NCBI GenBank assembly: GCA_002455425.1
Contig: DKKT01000035.1
Location: forward strand, 1 to 27,498
Source of the DNA: Chthonomonas sp. UBA6659
GTDB taxonomy: Bacteria > Armatimonadota > Fimbriimonadia > Fimbriimonadales > Fimbriimonadaceae
Length of the DNA: 27,498 nt
Direction: 5' to 3'
The notes below the pieces were generated by a model. It ran no database searches, was not told the DNA's origin, and was given only the letters and a program-made list of their open reading frames with translations. This document shows, piece by piece, positions 14,200 to 21,277 of the stretch; the first letter of the stretch is position 1; each line of letters starts with the position of its first letter. Made by a program: the position numbers and the translations under genes.

Positions 14200-16331
14200 G
14201 GCTCAATGAAGACGGAGTAGTCGATTGGCTCGATCTGCAGGAAGAGGACTTCGCCTTCGGCGCCAAAGGTGGCGCGACCCTGTCGCGACGCGATGTGCTT
14301 CGAATCACGGCGCTTGCCGGTACCGGTCTGGTGCTCGGACTCTGCTTGCCGGTGCGTGTCCACGGAGAGAACGGCCTCGCGTGGACGGCGCCATTCGAGC
14401 CCAACGCTTGGGTCCGCGTCGATCCCGACAACTGGGTGACGATCACCGCCGGTCGGCCGGACATGGGACAAGGCGTGCGGACCTCGCTCGCCATGATCGT
14501 GGCGGACGAGCTCGACGCGGATTGGAGTCGAGTGCGAATCGTCCAAGCCCCGGCGGATATGGCCCGATTCGGAAACCAGGGCACCGGCGGAAGCATGAGT
14601 GTTCGCTCCAGTTTCGGTCCACTTCGCCGCGCCGGCGCCACGGCCCGTGCGATGCTCGTCTCCGCGGCCGCCTCGCAGTGGGGAGTGGCTCCCGGGTCCC
14701 TCCGGGTCGAACGCGGGGTCGTGTACGACGACGCCGGCAAACGCAAGGCGACGTTCGGGCAACTCGCAGTGGCCGCCTCGAAGGTTGCGGTGCCGGAAGC
14801 GGACGCCGTTCCGCTCAAGACGCCGGATCGGTTCACCATCATCGGCAAGGCGACCCCCAGCGTCGACCTGAACGCCATGGTCACCGGTGCCGCCGTTTTC
14901 GGAGCCGACGCCGCTCCCAAGGAAGCGCGACATGCCGTGCTCGCACGCCCGCCGAAGTTCCGCGGAAGTCTGAAGTCGTTCGACGACTCTGCCGCCAAGA
15001 AGGTGCCGGGCGTACGTCAGGTGGTCGCGTCCGGGAACGGAGTCGCGGTCGTGGCGGACCACACCTGGGCGGCCCTGGCCGGGCGGGATGCGCTTGAGAT
15101 CGTCTGGGACGACGGTCCGCACGCCAACCTGAACTCCGAAGCGATTTCGAAGCAGCTTCGGGCGGCGATCCCCGAGCTGCCACCGGTGCAGGCGGCTAAA
15201 GTCGTCGAAGCGGTCTACGAAGTTCCGTACCTCGCCCACGCGACGATGGAGCCGATGAACTGCACGGTTCACGTCCAAGGCGACCGCGCCCGAGTGTGGG
15301 TCCCCACCCAAAACCCCGGCAACGTGCAGAACACCGTTGCCAACGTCCTCGGGATTCCGGCCGCCAACGTCGAAGTGAACATCACCCTTCTCGGGGGCGG
15401 ATTCGGACGGCGGATTTCTGCGGACTATGCGGCGGAGGCGGCCCGCATCGCCAAGGACGTCGAAGGCCCGATCCAGCTCCAGTGGTCGCGCGACGACGAC
15501 ATGCGCCACGACAACTTCCGGCCCGCGAGCATCCATGTGTTCCGTGGCGGAGTCGACACGAGCGGGAAGCCGATCGCGTGGCATCAGCGGTTCGCCTTGG
15601 CCTCGGGACGAGACCAGGCGATGAGCGAGCGCGGCCCGGCGAGTCAGGCGCGCAATCGGTATGGCATCGAGGGCACGACGGAAGCGGCCCTGGTGGGGCT
15701 TCCGATCGCCACCGGCCCATGGCGCTCGGTGAACGAGACCCAGATCGTGTTCGCGAATGAGTGCTTCTTCGACGAACTCTGCGTCGCCGGCGGGAAGGAC
15801 CCCGTGGCGATGCGGCTCGAAATGCTCGGTATGGACCGCCTGAAGGCGGTCGTCCGGCTGGCCGCCGAAAAGTCGGGTTGGGGAACGCCCATGAAAAAGG
15901 GCCAGGGCCGCGGCATCGCATGCTTCGCCGGGTATGGCTCGTTTATCGCCCAGGTCTGCGAGGTCGAGGTCACGGACGGCGAGGTCAAGGTCCTCCGTGT
16001 GGTGGCTGCGATCGACTGTGGGCTTGCGATCAACCCGCTTGGTGTCGAACAGCAGGTCGAGGGTGCTTCGATCGATGGGTTGTCCACCGCGCTGAAGGCT
16101 GCGATCACGATCGAGAACGGTCAGATCCGCCAGACGAGCTTCTCCGACTATGGTTGGTTCGAAATGGCGGACACGCCCGTCATCGAAGTCCATCGCATCG
16201 TGGGCGGGGAGGAGCCAGGCGGCATGGGCGAAGTCGGGTTTCCAGCCATGAGCCCAGCCGTCGCCAACGCGATCTTCGCCGCCACGGGAAAGCGTCTTCG
16301 CAAGCTGCCGATCCGCCGCGTTCCCGAGTAG
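14196..16331 (+). CDS. Molybdopterin-binding large subunit of an IorB-like hydroxylase, Tat-exported
   Basis: The 711-residue protein starts at a GTG (14196-14198) overlapping the small-subunit stop by 4 bp; the frame is open further upstream but only as a shadow of the first gene. A twin-arginine motif, LSRRDVLRITALAG, lies at residues 29-42 (R31-R32), followed by a hydrophobic core, so the enzyme is probably periplasmic. Xanthine oxidase-family blocks follow: GRPDMGQGVRT, GNQGTGGSMSVR, the GGGFGRR cofactor loop at 400-406, and GGMGEVG with the likely catalytic glutamate E679. Length and layout fit the IorB/aldehyde dehydrogenase-type single-chain subunit rather than CoxL. No FAD subunit and no cytochrome gene are adjacent, so the electron acceptor is unknown. 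Confidence 0.94.
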   Translation: MRLNEDGVVDWLDLQEEDFAFGAKGGATLSRRDVLRITALAGTGLVLGLCLPVRVHGENGLAWTAPFEPNAWVRVDPDNWVTITAGRPDMGQGVRTSLAMIVADELDADWSRVRIVQAPADMARFGNQGTGGSMSVRSSFGPLRRAGATARAMLVSAAASQWGVAPGSLRVERGVVYDDAGKRKATFGQLAVAASKVAVPEADAVPLKTPDRFTIIGKATPSVDLNAMVTGAAVFGADAAPKEARHAVLARPPKFRGSLKSFDDSAAKKVPGVRQVVASGNGVAVVADHTWAALAGRDALEIVWDDGPHANLNSEAISKQLRAAIPELPPVQAAKVVEAVYEVPYLAHATMEPMNCTVHVQGDRARVWVPTQNPGNVQNTVANVLGIPAANVEVNITLLGGGFGRRISADYAAEAARIAKDVEGPIQLQWSRDDDMRHDNFRPASIHVFRGGVDTSGKPIAWHQRFALASGRDQAMSERGPASQARNRYGIEGTTEAALVGLPIATGPWRSVNETQIVFANECFFDELCVAGGKDPVAMRLEMLGMDRLKAVVRLAAEKSGWGTPMKKGQGRGIACFAGYGSFIAQVCEVEVTDGEVKVLRVVAAIDCGLAINPLGVEQQVEGASIDGLSTALKAAITIENGQIRQTSFSDYGWFEMADTPVIEVHRIVGGEEPGGMGEVGFPAMSPAVANAIFAATGKRLRKLPIRRVPE

Positions 16332-16334
16332 CCG

Positions 16335-17471
16335 ATGCGGGTTCTGTTCGTCAACCGCGACACGATCGTCGGCGGCGGCAACACCTATCTCGTGCATCTG
16401 GGTCGTACCCTTGGCGTGCTGGGGGCGCGGGCGGAGATCCTGGTGTCGAGCGGGGGTGCGTGGCTTCCTCGCTTTCGCGAAAGCTTCCGAACTGCGAAGG
16501 TCGTGCCGCTCTACCACCCGCTCCAAGCTCCCCTTCTCGCACTGGCGCTGCGGCGACATCGGATCGACGTCGTGAACGCCCACGCGTTCACGCAGGCGCG
16601 GATCGCCGACCGAGCCTGCCAACTCGCGAGGGTTCCGTTGGTCGTCACGATGCACGGCGGCATCGGTCCAAGGCGAAAAGTACAGTACCGACCGATCCTG
16701 GGAAGAGCGCGGGCGACGGTCGTCATGAACGAGCGTCTCGCTCTGTTCTTCCGCGAGGTCGGTGTGCCCGAAGAGCGGATCGTGCTAAGCCGACTCCCGG
16801 TGGTGCTCCCCGAACGAGCTCGTCTCGAGGCTCGCCCGGCGCGGAGTTTCGCGTACTGCTCCCGGCTAAGCGGGAACAAAGCGCCGAAGTGCGCCGCGTG
16901 GCTCCGAGGCGTGGCGGAAGCCGGCCTCGACGTCGACCGGATCACGGTGATCGGCGATGGAGACGAGCGCCCCAAGCTCGAGCGGCTCGCGGTATCGCTC
17001 GGGCTCGATGTGGAGTGGGCGGGCATGCTGCCCGACGCGTCCGAGCGGTTCGCGGACTTCGACGTGGTGTGCGGGGCGGGGTACGTCGCGCTCGAGGCGA
17101 TCGCGGCGGGAGCGGCAGTCGTCGGGATGGGCTTCTCGGGATGCTTCGGTGCGGTCGATTCTGAGAATTTCGATCAGGCGGTGGCGTGCAACTTCGGAGA
17201 CCAGATCGCGCAGAACGTCGGAGAACCGTCGGAAGTCGTGGCCGGCGAACTCGCCCGGGCTGTGAAGGTCCTGGCTCGCGGCGATGCTCTGGCAGCGCGT
17301 CAGCGGATGCGGACCCTATTCGACGCGGATCGGGTCGGGCGCGAGATGGTCGGGCTTTATGAGGCGGTTCGCGACGGTACCCCCGTCGCCGCGCACACCC
17401 GACCGCTCGACACCCGGCTCGATCGACTTCCGGATTGGGTCAGGGGAGGCTACGCCCGCCTCGGCCGCTGA
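16335..17471 (+). CDS. Glycosyltransferase family 4-type protein
   Basis: The 378-residue protein has a GT-B fold outline. The N terminus MRVLFVNRDTIVGGGNTYLVHLG is the typical first strand with a Gly-rich acceptor loop. VVTMHGG lies near residue 110, and the C-terminal half has RITVIGDGDERPKLERLA, WAGMLPD and GAGYVALEAIAAGAAVVG, which corresponds to the nucleotide-sugar site of GT4 enzymes. No signal peptide or membrane span is visible, so it should be cytoplasmic or peripheral. It starts 3 bp after the hydroxylase stop, so it shares that transcript, an odd pairing with no evident pathway link. Its last 32 bp overlap the convergent small membrane protein gene. Donor and acceptor cannot be told. 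Confidence 0.88.
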   Translation: MRVLFVNRDTIVGGGNTYLVHLGRTLGVLGARAEILVSSGGAWLPRFRESFRTAKVVPLYHPLQAPLLALALRRHRIDVVNAHAFTQARIADRACQLARVPLVVTMHGGIGPRRKVQYRPILGRARATVVMNERLALFFREVGVPEERIVLSRLPVVLPERARLEARPARSFAYCSRLSGNKAPKCAAWLRGVAEAGLDVDRITVIGDGDERPKLERLAVSLGLDVEWAGMLPDASERFADFDVVCGAGYVALEAIAAGAAVVGMGFSGCFGAVDSENFDQAVACNFGDQIAQNVGEPSEVVAGELARAVKVLARGDALAARQRMRTLFDADRVGREMVGLYEAVRDGTPVAAHTRPLDTRLDRLPDWVRGGYARLGR

Positions 17472-17631
17472 TCGACTTGCGCGACACCGCGAGGTAGATG
17501 ACGTAGATCACCGCCCCGGCGATCGCGATCGGGATCGCGATGCTCAGTAGCCATGCGACGAACTTCCAGATGAGGACCAGGCCGATCACGACTCCGATCG
17601 CGGAAAGCACGAATTTCGTGGTTGAGGACAT
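17440..17631 (-). CDS. Small two-span membrane protein, unknown function
   Basis: The protein has 63 residues and is strongly hydrophobic from about 8 to 50 (VLSAIGVVIGLVLIWKFVAWLL and IAIPIAIAGAVIYVIYLAV), then a basic tail. This suggests two closely spaced membrane helices with a cytoplasmic C terminus. A GGAG lies 5 nt before the ATG, and a plausible promoter is upstream, which argues for a real gene despite its size. The 3' end overlaps the GT4 gene on the other strand by 32 bp. I do not recognise the family. Confidence 0.65.
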   Translation of the reverse strand: MSSTTKFVLSAIGVVIGLVLIWKFVAWLLSIAIPIAIAGAVIYVIYLAVSRKSISGRGGRSLP

Positions 17632-17659
17632 CTTTGCTCCAGCTGCACGCAGCTACTCC

Positions 17660-17690
17660 AAGATACGGAACCGCGTCCGATCGGTGGCAA
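17660..17690 (-). promoter_or_regulatory. Possible promoter for the small membrane protein gene
   Basis: On the minus strand TTGCCA (17685-17690) and TATCTT (17660-17665) resemble -35 and -10 boxes, separated by 19 bp, slightly longer than ideal. The predicted start would leave a leader of about 20 nt that contains the GGAG ribosome-binding site. Confidence 0.35.
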
Positions 17691-17709
17691 GCTCCCCCAA
17701 AAGTCCCAC

Positions 17710-18138
17710 TCAATCGCCGGGGAGCCGATTCAGGCGCAGCCAGTACTCCGCGACATGGGCGAGGGCCTCGCGCAGGGACTGGTAGTCGACGGGCTTGACG
17801 ACGTAGCCGTTGGCCCCGGCCGCTAGGCAATCCTGCACGTCCTTCGGTTCCTTCGACGAAGACAGGACGACGATCGGGACGATCGCGAGATGAGGCTCCC
17901 GGCGCACCGTGCGAACGACCTCGAGGCCGTCGATTCGGGGGAGCTTGAGGTCGAGGAGTACCAACCGAGGCGACGACTTCCGGTGTTGGTGGTCGCCACG
18001 CCTGAGGAGGTAGTCGAGAGCCTCCTCGCCATCCCGGGCGACATCGATTTCGGTGACGTAGCCGAGGGCGTGGAGCCCCCGGAGGGTGAACTCGAGATCG
18101 GCGGGATTGTCTTCGACGACGAGGACGTCGACGGTCAA
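17710..18138 (-). CDS. Single-domain response regulator, Rcp1/CheY-like
   Basis: The 142-residue protein is one receiver domain with no output domain. Key residues are in place: acidic pair E9-D10 (VVEDNP), phospho-acceptor D63 (LLDLKLPRIDG), the conserved serine in VLSSSKE (about 92-96) and K115 (YVVKPVDY). The N-terminal VVEDNPADLEFTLRGL and the long loop before LLDLKLP (with R-R-G-D-H) are typical of the Rcp1 group, which pairs with phytochrome-type kinases. It is coupled to the kinase gene by a 4-bp overlap (ATGA). It probably acts by protein contact or as a phosphate shuttle, since it has no DNA-binding domain. Confidence 0.93.
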   Translation of the reverse strand: MTVDVLVVEDNPADLEFTLRGLHALGYVTEIDVARDGEEALDYLLRRGDHQHRKSSPRLVLLDLKLPRIDGLEVVRTVRREPHLAIVPIVVLSSSKEPKDVQDCLAAGANGYVVKPVDYQSLREALAHVAEYWLRLNRLPGD

Positions 18139-20024
18139 GGCGGCTCCCCCAACGTGAACGAGAAGCGTGCGCCGCGATCGAGGTCGGACGTGGCCCAGAT
18201 GCGGCCCCCGTGGCGCTCAACGATGCGCCGGGCGATCGCAAGGCCGACTCCGCTGCCCTCGAACTCGTCTTGGCGGTGAAGTCGCTCGAACACACCGAAC
18301 AGCTTGTTGAGGAATCGAGGGTCGAAGCCGACTCCATTGTCTTCGACGTGGTAGATCGTCCGGCCGCTCACGGTTTCAGCCCAGACCTTCACTTCGGGGT
18401 GCTCGCGCGGGGCGCAGAATTTGACGGCGTTGCCGAGTAGGTTCGTCCAGACCTGGCCGATGAGGGCTGGATCGCCCTCGGCCCGAGGGAGTGGACCCCC
18501 GCGCTGAATGTCGGCGGACGATCCGGCGCTGACCTCGGACCAAGCTCGGTCGACCAGGGCGTCCATATCGAGCGGCTTGCAGACAAGCTCTTTGCGCCCC
18601 AGCCTTGAGAACTCAAGAAGGTGGTCGATGAGGCTGCCCATGCGGGTCGCGTTTTCGCTGATCATCCGGAAACACCGGACCCCCTCCTCCGAGAGCGACC
18701 CGATCTGATCCTCGAGGATCATCTGGGCGTAGCCGTCGATCGCCCGCAAAGGACCCCGAAGGTCGTGGGAGACCGTGTAGGAAAACGCCTCCATCTCCTT
18801 CATGGCGTTTTCGAGTTCCGCGGTGCGCTCTTGGACTCGCTGCTCCAGTTGCTGATTCAAGGCCGTGATCGCGGCTTCGGCATCCTTCTGGGGGGTGATG
18901 TCGCGCCCGTTCACGACGATACCGGCGATGCTTGGTTCGTCAAGGTGGTTGGCGGCCGCGTACTCGATCCACGCAAAGCGGCCATCCGGGCGGGGTATGC
19001 GAACGACGCGACTGCCGCGCGACCCAGGCCCTTCGCCGACGAGACGTCGCAGGAGGTTGCCGGCTTCCTTATCGCTGGGATCGGCGAGGTCGTTCGAGCA
19101 AAGACCGATGGTCTTCTCCGCGGGCACACCCAAGATTCTGTGGCACGCTGGACTCATGTAACGGATGACCAGATTCTCGTCGACGATCGCGAAGAGTTCA
19201 CCGGCGTTTTCGACGAGCGATCGGAAGCGGGCCTCGCTCTGCTCCAGCAGATGCCGGGCCTCGATCCGTTCCGAGACATCGCGTGAGGCGGCAACGATCT
19301 CCTTGGGCACGGAATCGCCGTCGGGTGCGATCGAGGTCGTGATGGTCTCGAACCAGATGTAACTGCCGTCCTTTCGCCGGATTCGGAATGTCAGGGTGTA
19401 GACGGCAGGGCCGATCAGGACATTGTCGTGGCTCTGGCGGATGGTGGCGAGATCGTCGGGGTGGAAAAGGTCGTAGGGATCGGTACCGACAAGCTCTTCG
19501 GGCTCGTAGCCGAGAAGCCGGCGACACGCGGTCGAGACGAACAGATATCGGCCGTCGGGGGCATGGCGGGAGATCATGTCCGACGTGTTCTCGGTAAGGA
19601 ATCGGTAGAGGGCCTCGGCTTCTGCGGTGGCGGTTTCGGCTTGCTTGCGCTCGGTGATGTCGCTGATCATCGCGAGAGAGCCGACCACGCAACCGTCCCG
19701 AATGACCGGACTTGAGCCGACAAGAACCCAGACCTCGGTTCCGTCACGACGTCTCAGCCGACGATCGTACTCCTCCTGGATACCGCGCCGACGCCGTTCC
19801 AGACAGATTTCGGTCTGGCCCACGAACTGTTCGACGACATGGTCGGCGACCGAGGCTCCGATCATGTCCGCCCGAGTGTAGCCCAGCAAGTCCGCAAAAC
19901 GGGTGTTGGCATACGTGATCACGCCATCGGTATCGAAGACCATGATCCCCACCGGAGCGGTCTCCAACACCGCGGCCAGGTCCAGGTGCTCACCGAACGG
20001 ACTCTCCGGAATGCTCGGGTGCAT
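18135..20024 (-). CDS. Cytosolic three-PAS sensor histidine kinase
   Basis: The 629-residue protein has no membrane span. It contains three PAS domains (about 15-127, 140-255, 265-380), each closing with a D-I-T/D-V-S-E-R-type PAC end, then a coiled coil (about 385-412). The HisKA domain has FSYTVSHDLRGPLRAIDGY (H420), followed by a HATPase domain with N box NLLGNAVKF (528-536), G1 DNGVGF (562-567) and G2 EGSGVGLA (589-596). The H-box and ATPase resemble cyanobacterial Cph1-type kinases, but there is no GAF/PHY bilin module; PAS domains take its place. The signal is unknown. The ATG is preceded by TATACT at 7 nt with no Shine-Dalgarno sequence. It is divergent from the flagellar operon. Confidence 0.95.
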   Translation of the reverse strand: MHPSIPESPFGEHLDLAAVLETAPVGIMVFDTDGVITYANTRFADLLGYTRADMIGASVADHVVEQFVGQTEICLERRRRGIQEEYDRRLRRRDGTEVWVLVGSSPVIRDGCVVGSLAMISDITERKQAETATAEAEALYRFLTENTSDMISRHAPDGRYLFVSTACRRLLGYEPEELVGTDPYDLFHPDDLATIRQSHDNVLIGPAVYTLTFRIRRKDGSYIWFETITTSIAPDGDSVPKEIVAASRDVSERIEARHLLEQSEARFRSLVENAGELFAIVDENLVIRYMSPACHRILGVPAEKTIGLCSNDLADPSDKEAGNLLRRLVGEGPGSRGSRVVRIPRPDGRFAWIEYAAANHLDEPSIAGIVVNGRDITPQKDAEAAITALNQQLEQRVQERTAELENAMKEMEAFSYTVSHDLRGPLRAIDGYAQMILEDQIGSLSEEGVRCFRMISENATRMGSLIDHLLEFSRLGRKELVCKPLDMDALVDRAWSEVSAGSSADIQRGGPLPRAEGDPALIGQVWTNLLGNAVKFCAPREHPEVKVWAETVSGRTIYHVEDNGVGFDPRFLNKLFGVFERLHRQDEFEGSGVGLAIARRIVERHGGRIWATSDLDRGARFSFTLGEPP

Positions 20025-20031
20025 GGATTGG

Positions 20032-20037
20032 AGTATA
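20032..20037 (-). promoter_or_regulatory. Putative -10 element (TATACT) for the kinase/regulator operon, leaderless type
   Basis: On the minus strand TATACT differs from consensus TATAAT by one base and ends 7 nt before the kinase ATG. No ribosome-binding site is present in those 7 nt. A good -35 at 16-18 bp upstream was not found. Confidence 0.55.
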
Positions 20038-20107
20038 CGAGCAGATTGCCGACCCTCGCGAACGTTCCCACCCCTGAAGATTCCTCCGAAAACGCCGAAA
20101 CAAACGA

Positions 20108-20153
20108 TGGGCCGAAATGGAACTTCGACCCACGGGCTCCAGGAAGGAACCCG
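20108..20153 (-). other. Two abutting hairpins between the kinase gene and flgB
   Basis: Hairpin A pairs 20108-20116 with 20124-20132 (9 bp, 7-nt loop). Hairpin B pairs 20133-20140 with 20146-20153 (8 bp, 5-nt loop). They touch with no spacer. On the plus strand each has one C-A mismatch four pairs in from its outer end. On the minus strand both mismatches become G-U wobbles, so both stems are fully paired. In minus-strand RNA they are followed by TCGTTTGTTT, a poor but T-rich tract, so a terminator or a structured leader is possible. Confidence 0.5.
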
Positions 20154-20188
20154 AGATCGCGTAGGGACGCGCGGCGAGGAGAAACGCC

Positions 20189-20539
20189 GTGCCGATACTG
20201 AACAATCTGTTTTCCGGTCATCTCGACAACCTGTCCCAGGCGTTGGAACGCACCACGCAGCGGCACGGGCTGTTGATCAATAACCTCGCGAATGTCAACA
20301 CGCCCGGTTACAAGCGCCGCGACGTCGACTTTGCGATCACCCTTGCCAACGAGTCGGAGCGGGGCTCGAAAGGGGCCGAGGTTCGAGCCGCGGGGGGCGT
20401 GCGCGTCGATGGGAACGGCGTCGACCTCGAACAGGAGGTCACGGCTCTGACCGAGACTGAGCTTCGGTACCAGATGCTGACCGAAATGACGAATCGGTAC
20501 TTCAGCGGCCTCAAGAGCGCGATCCGGGAGGGACGCTAA
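20189..20539 (+). CDS. flgB: Flagellar proximal rod protein FlgB
   Basis: The protein has 116 residues and starts at a GTG (20189-20191) with GAGGAG 8 nt upstream. It has the rod-family N-terminal block LINNLANVNTPGYKRRDVDF (about 30-49), matching the A-N-x-x-T-P-G-Y-K-x-x signature, and the C-terminal coiled-coil segment LRYQMLTEMTNRYFSGLKSAI. FlgB is exported through the flagellar secretion system and stacks on FliE at the base of the rod. First gene of the flagellar run. The 164-bp upstream gap has no recognisable sigma-28 or sigma-54 site. Confidence 0.96.
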   Translation: MPILNNLFSGHLDNLSQALERTTQRHGLLINNLANVNTPGYKRRDVDFAITLANESERGSKGAEVRAAGGVRVDGNGVDLEQEVTALTETELRYQMLTEMTNRYFSGLKSAIREGR

Positions 20540-20542
20540 GCC

Positions 20543-20929
20543 ATGACCCTCAGTAACTCGATGCGTCTGAGCACGAGCGGAATGGTCGCCGAACGCTTCC
20601 GCATGGACGTGATCTCTGCGAACATCGCGAACGCGAACTCGATGCGCACACCCACCCAGGACGCCTATCGGCGTCGCGACGTCGAGCTGATCGGCGGCCC
20701 CGATGGGGTGAAGATCGGCCGAATCGTCATCGACAGCCGTCCGCTGCGCCAAGAGCGTGATCCGAGCAACCCGAATGCCGTGAACGGCATCGTGACGTAC
20801 AGCAACGTGAATCCGATCGAAGAGATGGTCAGCATGATCGGCGCAAGCCGAGCCTATGAAGCCAACATCGCGGCGTTCAATGCCACCAAAGGCATGATGA
20901 AAGACGCCATGAACATCGGACGAGCCTAA
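20543..20929 (+). CDS. flgC: Flagellar proximal rod protein FlgC
   Basis: The protein has 128 residues. The N-terminal helix MRLSTSGMVAERFRMDVISANIANANS gives the rod/hook signature (family: A-N-x-x-N-x-x-T), followed by the FlgC-specific DAYRRRDVEL. The C terminus has VNPIEEMVSMIGASRAYEANIAAFN, the second helix of the coiled coil. It starts 3 bp after flgB, so it is translated from the same message. It is a little shorter than many FlgC proteins (130-150), with a reduced central region. FlgC forms the next layer of the proximal rod. Confidence 0.96.
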   Translation: MTLSNSMRLSTSGMVAERFRMDVISANIANANSMRTPTQDAYRRRDVELIGGPDGVKIGRIVIDSRPLRQERDPSNPNAVNGIVTYSNVNPIEEMVSMIGASRAYEANIAAFNATKGMMKDAMNIGRA

Positions 20930-20934
20930 TCGAC

Positions 20935-21225
20935 ATGCGTATCCAAGCTCAACCCAATCTGACCCAAGCCCTGAATCCGGCAGGACCGGCAAACGCCGAG
21001 CCGACCGAGGACTTTGGTCAGATGTTGATGGACGTCCTGAAGGACGTGAATGCCTCGCAGCAGGAATCCCGCTCGAAGCAGAACGCCTTCATGACGAATC
21101 AATCGGTAGACATCGACGACCTGATGATCTCCATGGAGCGAGCGAGCGTCGCTATGCAGCTGACGATGCAGGTGCGAAACAAGGCACTTGAGGCTTACCA
21201 GGAGATCGCCAGGATGCAGGTGTAG
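20935..21225 (+). CDS. fliE: Flagellar hook-basal body protein FliE
   Basis: The 96-residue protein fits FliE in size and place. Its C-terminal two thirds is helical: FGQMLMDVLKDVNASQQES, then VDIDDLMISMERASVAMQLTMQVRNKALEAYQEIARMQV. The I-x-x-M-E-R-A-S-V-A-M-x-L-x-M-Q-V-R-N-K segment is the conserved FliE end. FliE joins the MS ring (FliF) to the rod (FlgB) and is needed for export of later rod proteins. It begins 5 bp after flgC and is followed by a hairpin before fliF. Confidence 0.94.
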   Translation: MRIQAQPNLTQALNPAGPANAEPTEDFGQMLMDVLKDVNASQQESRSKQNAFMTNQSVDIDDLMISMERASVAMQLTMQVRNKALEAYQEIARMQV

Positions 21226-21230
21226 CCGAA

Positions 21231-21262
21231 CGCCCTCCGGTGCATGAAGCACAACGAGGGCG
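21231..21262 (+). other. Hairpin in the fliE-fliF gap
   Basis: A 7-bp outer stem (CGCCCTC at 21231-21237 with GAGGGCG at 21256-21262) and a 4-bp inner stem (GTGC with GCAC) are separated by a small internal loop and capped by a 5-nt loop. There is no U-tract after it, so it is not a standard terminator. It fills most of the only sizeable gap in the operon and ends 15 nt before the fliF ATG. Confidence 0.55.
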
Positions 21263-21277
21263 AAGGTTGATCGCATC

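Noticed and set aside
14130..16655. An 841-codon open frame antisense to the hydroxylase large subunit
   Set aside because: It mirrors the high-GC codon pattern of a clearly conserved gene, has no recognisable domain and runs past both gene ends. Similar long antisense frames over ribBA, the dockerin-repeat gene, the MFS gene, waaA/mnmE and the anti-sigma gene were dropped for the same reason.
17450..18337. A 295-codon minus-strand frame across the response regulator
   Set aside because: It is out of frame with the well-conserved receiver and kinase genes and has a low-complexity Arg/Pro/Ser-rich product.
20101..20175. Cyclic-di-GMP or other known riboswitch before flgB
   Set aside because: The conserved cores of the known classes I could recall are absent, and the stems pair better on the opposite strand.
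20025..20188. Sigma-28 or sigma-54 promoter for the flagellar operon
   Set aside because: No TGGCAC-N5-TTGCA or TAAA-N15-GCCGATAA match was found; the nearest resemblance has wrong spacing and too many mismatches.
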